Source of the DNA: Fasciolopsis buskii
Taxonomy: Eukaryota; Platyhelminthes; Trematoda; Plagiorchiida; Fasciolidae
DNA length: 64,000 nt
Direction of reading: 5' to 3'
NCBI GenBank assembly: GCA_008360955.1
Contig: LUCM01005092.1
Location: 431,043 to 495,042 of the forward strand
Shown: piece by piece, positions 36,901 to 48,900 of the stretch
How the letters are laid out: each line of letters starts with the position of its first letter
Position numbering within the stretch: the first letter of the stretch is position 1
Notes under the pieces: generated by a model
The model's input: only the letters and a program-made list of their open reading frames with translations
Told to the model about the DNA's origin: nothing
Database searches by the model: none
Made by a program: the position numbers and the translations under genes

Positions 36901-39900
36901 AGTACTTTCAGAAACTGTTTAGCTAGCTCTTTAGGTCTGCCCCTCACGCAAGTGTCGGGTGGTCTGTTCCTACAGATCCACCAAATGAGGCGCAAGTCCA
37001 CAGGGAAATTCTACCATTAGGACGTCATAAGGCACCGAGCTCCGATGAGTGTTCCCCAGCTCTACTTAAATATGGAGGAATGGGACTGGTCAAGGGATTT
37101 CAAGGTTTGTTCTCGAAGATCAGGTACTCCGAGAAAGTCCCCTCCTCATGGGGGAGTTAATCGTTCTCCATAGAAGTACTAGCCTAATCCCAGTAGCATC
37201 AAAGCTATCTTCGTCCGTCATTCGTCGCAGGTTGTACAGCACATGTGAAGGGCAAACTCATGGGGAACAGGATGGGTTTCACGCTATTCGTGGATCCGTC
37301 GATCAAATGTTTGCCCTCCGACGGATGTTAGAAAATCGTTTTACCTTCCAAAGTTCAGTCATCGTCGTGTTCGTGAACATTCCCGTGGCCTTATACTCTG
37401 TTGATAGGTTTGCACCGTGTCACTGTTTGCTGAGGGATGGAGTACCTGAGAAGTGTGTCGGTTCTCAAAGAGTTGCACCGTCAAACCTCGGGTCGGTTAA
37501 AGGCTTATGGCCAGCTTTCGTCGCCTTTCGTTATTTCCACTGTAATACGGCTGGGATGCCCTATATCCCCATTTCTTTTCAACTTTGTCATGGAGAACGT
37601 TCTACAGAACGCTTTATCTGGACTTTCAGACCGTGGAGATTTTGACTTAGAGTATGCCGATGATATCGCCTTGCTGAGTGACAATGCACAAACAAGTCAA
37701 CGCCCATTAGACCGCTTAGGGTTTGAGGTCACTANNNNNNNNNNNNNNNNNNNNNNNNNNNNNNNNNNNNNNNNNNNNNNNNNNNNNNNNNNNNNNNNNN
37801 NNNNNNNNNNNNNNNNNNNNNNNNNNNNNNNNNNNNNNNNNNNNNNNNNNNNNNNNNNNNNNNNNNNNNNNNNNNNNNNNNNNNNNNNNNNNNNNNNNNN
37901 NNNNNNNNNNNNNNNNNNNNNNNNNNNNNNNNNNNNNNNNNNNNNNNNNNNNNNNNNNNNNNNNNNNNNNNNNNNNNNNNNNNNNNNNNNNNNNNNNNNN
38001 NNNNNNNNNNNNNNNNNNNNNNNNNNNNNNNNNNNNNNNNNNNNNNNNNNNNNNNNNNNNNNNNNNNNNNNNNNNNNNNNNNNNNNNNNNNNNNNNNNNN
38101 NNNNNNNNNNNNNNNNNNNNNNNNNNNNNNNNNNNNNNNNNNNNNNNNNNNNNNNNNNNNNNNNNNNNNNNNNNNNNNNNNNNNNNNNNNNNNNNNNNNN
38201 NNNNNNNNNNNNNNNNNNNNNNNNNNNNNNNNNNNNNNNNNNNNNNNNNNNNNNNNNNNNNNNNNNNNNNNNNNNNNNNNNNNNNNNNNNNNNNNNNNNN
38301 NNNNNNNNNNNNNNNNNNNNNNNNNNNNNNNNNNNNNNNNNNNNNNNNNNNNNNNNNNNNNNNNNNNNNNNNNNNNNNNNNNNNNNNNNNNNNNNNNNNN
38401 NNNNNNNNNNNNNNNNNNNNNNNNNNNNNNNNNNNNNNNNNNNNNNNNNNNNNNNNNNNNNNNNNNNNNNNNNNNNNNNNNNNNNNNNNNNNNNNNNNNN
38501 NNNNNNNNNNNNNNNNNNNNNNNNNNNNNNNNNNNNNNNNNNNNNNNNNNNNNNNNNNNNNNNNNNNNNNNNNNNNNNNNNNNNNNNNNNNNNNNNNNNN
38601 NNNNNNNNNNNNNNNNNNNNNNNNNNNNNATATATATATATTTCTCACCAGAATCGAATCTGTAGCATCAGGAGTGTGCATAGAAGCTCTTCGTCGAAGA
38701 GTCCACAGAAGAATCACAAATGTGATTCGTTGATAATTCTTTGTCATTTAGGCTGAGCCAACCTTAGGAACAAGGGTAGGATGCTCCAGAATATACGTAT
38801 GTATATATAGAAGCAGGAAGTAATATCTGGATGCGTAAACAAATATATACATATCTATACACGGTATACAATTCATATCGTTTCTTCGATATCACAGGAG
38901 AATAACAAGGTGTTAGCTGTACTGGAATATACTGCCAGGCTTTTGTGAACTTTCATATGGCGTTTCATCCTTCAGAGGTTCTACTTACATCGAAATGATC
39001 GGGACGGAAATCTGGAGCTAATTATTGATTTGTTCCAAATTAATACGGCGTAGATCGGAGATTTGCACGTGACTCATATATCATATCATATCTTCGTGCA
39101 ATAAAACAAGACCTTGATGAAGCACGGAGAAGTGTCCGTACGCATTAATTCTTGAGAGATAGTGCATTAAATTAATTAGTCTGAAAGGCCTCTGGGGTGG
39201 TTATCAAGAATGTCTGAGGAATAATCGAAAACTTTTAGCACTGATCTATTCCCGGTCTTTAAATGTAGATTGTATATGTCTCTATCCCGGTCAAAAAACA
39301 GGATAGAATGAACTTGTCTAATCAGAAAAAAATACTGGCCTGAGAACAAAAAGTCTCCGACCGATATTAGAGAAGGGAGGGAAAGCAGCACACAATCACC
39401 AACGAGCCCCAGTTTCCGTTTGGCCATAACCTTATGCCAACTTGATTTGGCTTTGGTTGCTTTTTTGTAGTATCGAATAACAGTGGAAGAAAATGAGAAG
39501 AATATAAGACGGGAGGACTATTGAGAAAAAGAACACTTCGACTCCCTGGAACTTACTGACTATAGCATTTAACCATGCTGATTGAAGTCACCACCCTTCG
39601 GATTCAAGATCTCACAGAGACCAGCTGAGTAATTTATATCGATCTACTCGGTTTCCATAACCTTTCGCCATTTCAAAGACTGATTACGCTGAACCATCTT
39701 CCAACCAGTACCTGTCTTGGAAGGACATCATATACCTAGGCAGCCGACTTACCGGCATGCTAAATGCATGTCCCAAGCACTTTCACCTACTCAAATTCAG
39801 CGCCTGTCCCACGGACTGAGCTCCGATACCCAGTGCCCTCTGTGTCACGTCCGAGTTACTGACGGAATTTCCCCACCTTATTCGAGTGATCCTGGTACGA

Positions 39901-42900
39901 TACCGTTGACTTTGCATCTTCTTTCCGCAGGGGCCATGTTTTTGAGCCATACGGAAGAAACAATCTCACGGCTGTAGTACAAACTCGACCTTTGATCGAT
40001 AATGCGATGTCCTGCTGACGTTACAGATGTTTCAAACTGACAAGCACCAGTCAAGCCTTCTGTCTTCGCAAAGACATGTTCGATATGCAATCACTTAGTG
40101 AAGTGTAACGGCGACTGAAAAATATTTGCAATTCTACTCTCAAGTGTAGTATCGCCCGCACATTCTAGATGAGACAATTTATTGTCTCAGAAAATATCAA
40201 TCCGACTATTCACACATGATTGTCGTAATTATCTAAATCAACAATTTGAATCGAGAAGGCGAATGTGGGTCAACTTGACGGTCACCACTTACTGTCATAA
40301 ACTCGACTGGAAAACCATCGTAAGCACGACCTCGGCTTCGGCTGTTTGTATAATAAGTTTTGTAATCTCGACTATCGCTGTCGCTAAATGTGGCGTCTTC
40401 AATCGGTCATCTCGATTCTAGCTCTACACCACCCAGCCTAATCAAACTAGAACAATGAAATGGCCTCTGGCCGGTCAACACGAGTTTTTCGCTTTTCATA
40501 ATCAGATGGTTTATACACGTCCACACAAGGTAGCCGACTCTCGCCTCACTTAACGGACTTACTGTTTATTCTTCGGTCTTCATATCGAATGGTACCCCCG
40601 CTCCCTTCTGAGCGTGTCAAAAAAACAGTCTACTTTCAATCATTCCGCGAACTACGGGGCCTGGCTGAATCCATACTTGCAGTCGAACTGGCAGCTGCTC
40701 AACTTCTAAGCCTGTATAGTGTTCAGCTGACATCAGAAACGCATGGCCATCAATGCTGTTCTTCTGGTATAATCGCGATTTACTCTTGTATGACTCCCCA
40801 CCGAGGTAAAGTAGTCCTGCACTTTTGGCACTCGCACGTAGCTTTCCCTTGCAAACCGTGGTTGAGAGACACTAATTACTCGTTGAATTCTTCAGTGAGA
40901 GGCAGCGACACAGAATGGCACGCTCGACTAAGTCGAATGCCACTTTCAGATCGAGGGGGACAAAAATCATTGCCCTAGGAAAGGTGTGTTGGCTACAACC
41001 ACAATGGGGTCGGAAACCGAGTTGTTTCTCACTTGTGGCGCCTTTTGGTGACGTGACGCGGCGTTAGTGATAGGAGAGACTATGAATTCGAACTGTTAGA
41101 GACCGGAAAACTTCGTCTTGAGGTTGGATGACCTGAGGGATAATGTAGCCCTGCTGATAAACTTTCAAAGTTGGAGAATTGCATGAAAAATGACTGGATC
41201 TGCATGCTCAAAATAGAATTGGAATGACTGGCATCGGCGGAGACAGCGTTCCAGTGGCTATGGAGTTACTAACACTGTTGGCACCGTTTTTGCATAGGCT
41301 GAGCAGTATACGCCGACATCTTGAAACCGGGTGTTTCAGGGTTGTCTGCCTTTGGATTCACTCATTGGATTTTCCTCTCTCTCATTCAATCGGTGTTTTA
41401 CCACTGAAACTATCTCTCTTTGTCAGCCTTGTCTATCCACTTACAACATGCCCGATACTTGTAACGGTTTATTGCCAGGAAGTGTTGTAAATGATTGTCA
41501 ATCCCCTAGCTCATATTTTCTTAAGCCTCGGAAACTTCTGAAACCCGGCTCCTTCAGTGTGCACACTCTCGTGCAGGCTAGTCAAGAGGCATGTTTAGCG
41601 TTGAAAGTTGACTGATCGACTATTGATATCCGTCGGGTTGGTGAAACACAAATTCAGATTTCGAATAGTGTAATTACACTACGAAAACCTAATACCTCAA
41701 GTATTGCCGCGCACCTCAGGATATAATGCTGCTCAAGATACAGGTCAATTTGGCTCAAAGCTCCCTTTCAGAATGGATCTTGGGTAACGGTCGTTTATGC
41801 GTCTTATAACTTCGTGCACCAGTGGGGTTTTGAAAGGATGGTGGTGTAAGAATAGTCTTGAATATCAAGGCTGAACAGGGCATTTCAGACTGGATCGTTG
41901 TTAATAGTCGTTTATTCACCGTAAGACTGCAGAGATCAATCGAAGTAAGAAAAGGTAGTTATGTTTAGCGCAGTTTATTTATCATCTCGGCATATGTTTC
42001 AACAGACCGTAGAGCCGACAGGCAATTGGATAAGTTTTGTGGCGAACTCGTCACTCTTGTTTACTAGATCAAAGGCTCCGACATATTTGTGGTGGCAAGA
42101 GATCTCTGAACACAGCTTGGAAACCTCAGAGATTTAGAAACTTGCCTTGGTAGACGTTGCATATTACCCGCTCAGCGTACCGGTAATTGAGACAGTCCTC
42201 CTCTGTTGTGTGCAAACAGTCGTTTGTTTCTGCCTAGCACGATTTTCCGACACAATTTGCATCGCAAAGCGACATGAGGCTCTGACTCGACAGGTAGTCT
42301 AAGTCAGATTGAACATATCACATTAATCTACCGTTGGGTCGGTTCTGTCCAAAACTGTAGATCATGCTGGTCCACGTACGTCAAATCGACCATGTACTAG
42401 TTTTAATACGATTTTTGCCGTATCTCAGTGACCAGCGACGCAAATGGTAAACCCTATTTGTCGTAGAACGCCTGTTTGACTCGGGTGTTTGCACCAGCTG
42501 CAAACAGGAACTATGAAACGAGTAAAGAACCCAATGGGCATCGATGTTGATGAACGGCGAGTTAAAATCAAACAAGTATAAGTTTTGATTCCGGTTTTGG
42601 TTGTGGCCCCAGAACGCGGATGATTATGGTCCAACATTTTATGTTCATCTAAGACACTGGATCTTTGAGTAGTCTCCAATGGTTATAGAGCGAAATCGCC
42701 AGCTCCTTAATTTTAAGGAGGCATAGAAAATGCGACGACATCTGCAGCATCATGAGGTGATAAGTCTTAATAACGATAGTGAAGACTGGCTGATTAAAGT
42801 ACCCGAGGAACCGGAAGTAGCATCTGCTTCAGGTAACAATCAAAGATTGTTTAATCTTGTGCGCAATACCGTTTGCTAGCGAAATTTGATTAGTGAAACG

Positions 42901-45900
42901 AATGCGATAGTAGTAAAATGTCCACTAATGGCACCGTTGGGCTGAACAGTTCGAGAAGCAATTTAGCTAGCCACGCGTTGATGTAGTTTGCCTGACGACC
43001 ACAATTGCAAGTTCTTCAGAGTTACCTCTTAGTGCTTCAGCGGAATCGGAATTACAGTCGAAGAACCGAATACCGAAAAGGGGAAAAGCTGAGGATTCCA
43101 AAGAATTCATGATAGTTCTTTTTACATTAGGTGAGGAGGTCCTAAATAACCCACTCACCTCCTTGTTTCATGAAATTTGGAACGAGGAGTGTATTCCGTT
43201 ATTGTAAGAGGTCAGAGATTGTACTCGAATTCAAGATGGGTACGCCTAGTGACTTTAGCAATCATCGTGGGATTAGTTTAATTCCGAAAGTTACTAAGGT
43301 CTTAGCTTCCAGAAAGCTGTACCGTTTGACACCTGCGCGAGCAGCACGCCCGATGTCGTCCTTGTCGACTAGATTTTTACTCTCCGCCAACTTCTTGAAA
43401 TGCGCCACACGCACAAACCATCGGCCGAAAATCGTGATTTTTCTCCACACTTGACACAATCGATCGGACAACACTATTCATTGCTTTCTACCGAAACAGA
43501 ATTCTGGAAAAATTTTGTGAACTTCTTGTGAGCATTGTTCTCGCACACCTCTGGTCACGTAGGGATGTGTGGTGAACCGTAAAGTTTATTCTCGTTTGAT
43601 TTTGTCATGAACGATTTAATGGAGGATGCTTTTAATTGTTCAGAATGTAAGCATGGCATTTGGGGGGAAGCTTAGTGACTTAGATTACGCAGAAGACGTC
43701 GCGCACCTGTTCGCGTCTGCAAAACATGCCCAACATGCAGTTGACGGACTGGATGGCGAACAACCGATTAGTGACCGTTTCAGTTCCCTCGGGAGCTGCG
43801 TGCCGAAGAACGGTAACACCACAGCAGAGACGAGCACACGTATATCCCAGGTTCGAAAGGTGTACGCTGGACTGAAGCACTTGTGGCGTCGGCTGGATAT
43901 TTCGGTGGAGTTGAAATATCGGGTGTATTCTGTCGCAGTGTGCTCAGTTCTGTTGCATGGTCGCAAGACATGGATTCGGCACGTCGAAGATGTTAAGCGT
44001 TTACAGGTTCTTGGCTACCGCTGTCTAATTAGTGTCGCTAGTATTAAATAGAGTGACCGGCTAAGTCATGCGCAGGTTATGAATCTTATATTAGGTCCGG
44101 TTCCGAGTACATTTTATCTTAAAATACATTGGTTGGGACACGTGCTGTGTATTGCAAACACTCGTCTATCACACCGAGCTCTGTTTTTAGTTCATCTCGC
44201 GAAAAGGCAGAAGCCACAGGGGGGTTCAGCCAATGGTAACATAGAATGGAAAAATGTACAGTGAAATTGGGTAAAGTAGGTTTGGGTGGGGTCCAAAAGA
44301 CCCGTCAGAGAGCCGGCTGGAGACACTGAAGAATATGGCAGGGAACAGAGACGGTCACGTTTTCATTTTCTGTCGAATCAAAATGACTGAAGAAGTGCGT
44401 CAGCACAGTTAGACTGTGTTCCGTGTGTTGGTTATTAGGTTCTGCTCTTTTTTTCCTGCCTGTCTAGGTCCACCTCCTGTTCCCCTTGCATATTTACTCT
44501 TCTAATGGCCACGTGTAACCGGGGCAAGGCAGCGGTCATTGGGGCCTGCTCTGCTGTTTAAAACTGAAATATGATGATGGGTGTTTACTGTATTTCGGCT
44601 CATATACTCCAAACGTAATGAAAAACAAAGGCATAACGTAAGACCAAGGTCGAAACAACATGGGCCGTCGAATTAGGAAAGGAAGGCGCCATGATTTGGA
44701 CATGCGGCTGATGGTTAGTGATAAACAAGAAATATCAGAATAAAATGAGAACTCTGCATACCTGAGTGCTCCAATCTTCAGCGAACAGACATTTTAAACA
44801 GCCTAAGAATCATCAAGCAACTTAGAACAAGAGAAGGAAAAGATTCATACCAGAATTCTGAAGGGATAATAGGGAGGCCATCAGAGTGAACCTCATCACC
44901 AGCAGTGGTGAAATAATGCAACATAACAAACAGTTATTTAGTGGAAACATAAGCTATTTGCCCGTTAGACCTCTTGCTCTGCATGTAGGCCATGCTAATA
45001 AATGAGGGAAGTGACTAAAGGAGTAGAATTTTTGGATTAAAAAAATCCCCGAGTATGAATTCGAATTCAGTAGAGTATCTGACAAACACACACTTAACAG
45101 ATTGAATTGTTGAATGACTTGAGAGTGAAGTGAGCTAAGTAAGTCTTATTTCTATGACGTTTATACGTGACCTGGACGTAATCAGATACTGTCCTAATAT
45201 GCTGTAAGAGTAGGTTCAGTAGAATTATATCGTTCAGCCTCGGAAATTTTAAGTTGGGGCCAATGGGATGGAATCTTTGGGGGAGAATGGCCTATGTTAT
45301 TTTACTAAGAATTGAAACTGGTGCTGTTTTCTACTAGAAAACTGGAGTATAATCGAAAAAAATATTTATCTCAGGAACTTACAACAAAGCATGCGAGTCT
45401 TATATGAGGATAAATGAGAATGGAGAAAGCTGCTAGATTGGCGACCTTCGTGATGGTAGTGAACCTTCTGTCCTTCTTGCCGCTCCAAACGGTGAGATAT
45501 CAATCCACTCTTTTGCACAAAATGGGCTTCACAAAGAGACAGCATCTACAAAAACTCTTCAAAATGTGTGTGAAATTTATAAGGTTCTCAAGTAATGAAT
45601 TACGTGAAATTGAACTGAAGTTACATCTGAGTAGCGAAACTTGATAATGACGAGTTTGGCAGATAAAACTTCATCAATGTAAAAGCTTTATTAGGTAAAC
45701 GGTAGTAGATTTCACACCGGATAATCACGAAAAGTTGCTCATTGTTAGAGAGGTGCTCTAAGCTTCACAAAAATCCTTCAGTGGTTCACGAGTAATCTCG
45801 AGAGAGTTTCAGCTTCGCTGACGTGAGTGAAAGGCATAAATCCCAATGTCAGATGCGACTAATGGAACTACGGATATGTGACTGCAATGCGCTGCAACTA

Positions 45901-48900
45901 GGGTAATTTTGTAATCGAATAAATATTCAATAAAACGAGTGAAGTAACCAAGACAGTAACTTCAGACGGAATATTTGATGAAATAATTTGAATGCGGCTT
46001 TTTAATCTACAGAATCGGCAAAACCTTAAGGCAAAATGTGCGATACAGGCACATAAATAGGGAGTAATATTTGAATTGGTATGTACAACACGTCATTAAT
46101 TCGCATCGCCGTCTTTACTGTTGAAGGCAATTGATGTCATTACTGGGCACGTGGGAATCATCCTTGTTAGTACCCAGTCAAGTTTATTGAGTGCGCATGG
46201 CGAATGTTGTACAAAAAAATATGTGAAAGTCGATAAAATATTATTATCTATCAGCCATTTGTTTCCTATGAACATTTTCATTCCCAAATTTTCTGTGCAC
46301 TTAGGTAAACCAAATGCCCTTCTTTTGGCAAGAGTGGTCATAGACAAACAGTTTATAAAGGCCTTAGACATTTGAGAATTACTGTCGAAACACCCTGTGA
46401 AAATCCACATGCTGAGGAGCATTCTTCAGCAATCTGTTTATCAGTCTTGCACACGAAGTGTTCTCTCGTTTGTTTGACTTTGCTTAACTCGGACTATCGC
46501 AAACATCCTTTTATCCCAGACGCTGACAGTACTGGGTCGATCATTTCACATACCAGTGCTTGGCGCTCTTCTCCATTATCCCAGATTCACCCAACTAAAA
46601 TTACACTCAGAGGTATAAGTGAACAAGATTTGCCCCTTCTGAGCTCCGGAGTATACTACCAACTTCTGGCAATTGTGCTATAAATTTTCAGTTTTTAATA
46701 GCCGACCTCAGATTTGGATATTTGAATATTCCACGCAGGTTAGATCGTTTCAGACCTTAAAAAATTGAAATATTCTGAAAATTAAAGTGGAATGAAACTC
46801 TTTGATATTAACATCGGGTTATCTGGTCATCCCAAATTCTAAAGCGTGCACTAATTTTCTCTGGGCTACGCCGGGCGGTTTGTGTAGTACTTCAGTCCAT
46901 ATCTAATCAAGGCATTCCGGCACCTGTCGAGTCTTTAAAGTGAGAATTTAGCTTAGAGAGGTCGCTGAATCAGATGATAAGCCTTCACGAATTTTTGGCA
47001 TCAGCAGACTAACGTTAGGCAAATTGTTTCATTAGCTCACCTCCACCACTGAAAAAAGGAAGGTGACTGTCCGTGAGAGAATGACAGTCGATTGGGCTTT
47101 TGTGTCAGAGCCTGGTAGAGCTGTTTCATTGGTTATCGGACTAGTGCCAGACAAATCATGATCAACGTACGGGCGTAGATGTAGCCCAATCCTGCCAGAC
47201 AGGAAGCGAGTGCAAAAGGCGAGGCCGGAGCAAGACCGAGTTGGCCACCAGTGGACAGCCGACGCAATGGTATGATCAGAGAGCGAGTACGAATCTGCAA
47301 AAGAAAAGCTATATCATGAACTAGACCAGCCAATCAGGATGACCGATCCGGAGTGGACAAAGAACGCCATGAACCGAATCATGTGAAATGCATCGAAGAA
47401 GATGGACCAATCTAAGCGCGACCCGGCCAATCGATGAAATGGTGACAGTCGCATGGGTGCAATAATGTAAGCAAAGCAACGTATAAATATGTGATGAGTT
47501 TACTTAATAAGTAAGAATCTCTCTTTGCCGGTGAACTGAAGTTGTTTTCACTTGAGATATCGGGAACGGACGATAGCAATCTAGATATAGGATCGGCTAA
47601 TGAAGAGCAGTAATCAGAACAGAGAAACGCTGATATTCGGCGGTTTTCACTTTAGGGATCCACTGCGTTTTCCAAGACTGATCCCAAAGATTCGTGTCTG
47701 TGCATTGTTTTGTGACTTAAATAAATGCAGGCTGCTACTCTGGCTTTCGTTCGTCAGCAGCCAGTGGATTCCGTCCGCTGTTTGCTATCGTGTTGTCCGC
47801 TAACTCTAGAGGGAACAACATATCCTACCATACAGAGTAATTTTCTTTCATTCGACATAGGCAAATTGTTCATATTGATTTTTTCTAATCCATGGTCGAC
47901 TAGTCTGCCGTTTATTTCGGCTCTGGATATTAACTTCCTTTCTCAGAATGTTTTTTTGCCCAGTTTATCTGCTGATGCAGTCAGTGCAATATGGCCGTTT
48001 TTGTTGTTCTTCGACCAGGACAATGGATTTGACAAATCCGCGTATGCTGTCCTTACACAAAAACCTTTGGACAAACTATCTAATGAAGTGACAACTTTTA
48101 ACACTCCATTTGGGTTATTCCAGTGTGACATGTTATCTTTTGGCTTGGGTGCTTCCTGAGTATCAGAGGCAATCACTTCGTTTGGTGTTGGGCAATTAAG
48201 GCCAATCAACCAGCCCCACTACTGCATTCTTTCGGAGATCTCCGATGTGAAGACATTTGAAGGAAATTGCGGATTTTAAAGGGAACCCTCAAGCACTTTT
48301 GAAAACTAGAGTCGATGAGAAAAAAACCTGTAAGATATAGCTCAGCTAGTCAAGATGCTCGTCGATTAGTCTACCACAAAATAGTTCTGTAATTTGGCTT
48401 CCGTAAAACCAGATTACGCTATGCCTGACAGAAGGTATTGCTTCCGTGTGCAAATGTACTTTTCGAGAGTCCTAATACCACTTGGCATAAAGCGAGATCG
48501 CTTCAGACACTAATCGAGAAGGCAGTACGATCTATCGAGAAAGTTCGGCAGTGCATTACCGGCCGTCTTTTTCAGATCGTATTATTTGACTCCAGTGAGT
48601 CGGCCACATTCAGAAATTCCTCGTCACTGAAGTATAAAAGTTGCAACTTGATTTACAGATGGCTACATGCCTTATTTTAGTTGAAAGCTTGCTAAAACTG
48701 TGAATTTCCTCATTTTCTTCTTCTAGTCCCATAAAGCCTTTTTGAATGTGCTCTGTCCTAGAGACTGGAAAGTCAAATGCAGTTTTCACTGCCAGTGCAC
48801 GATTCAAACAGTGTGAGATCTGTTATCACTCCGAAATAGTTACTCATCCGTGTCCCACGTTCTGTTGCCAGTTGAATAGCTTGTCATCTGTTTTCAATGC

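Noticed and set aside
37437..38756. Long open frames of 336-439 codons on both strands
   Set aside because: They are open only because they cross the 895-N assembly gap. Only the part before 37735 is real RTE reverse transcriptase.
47133..47520. LTR of a gypsy element
   Set aside because: TATA-like sequence and GC contrast only; no second copy and no TG...CA ends seen.
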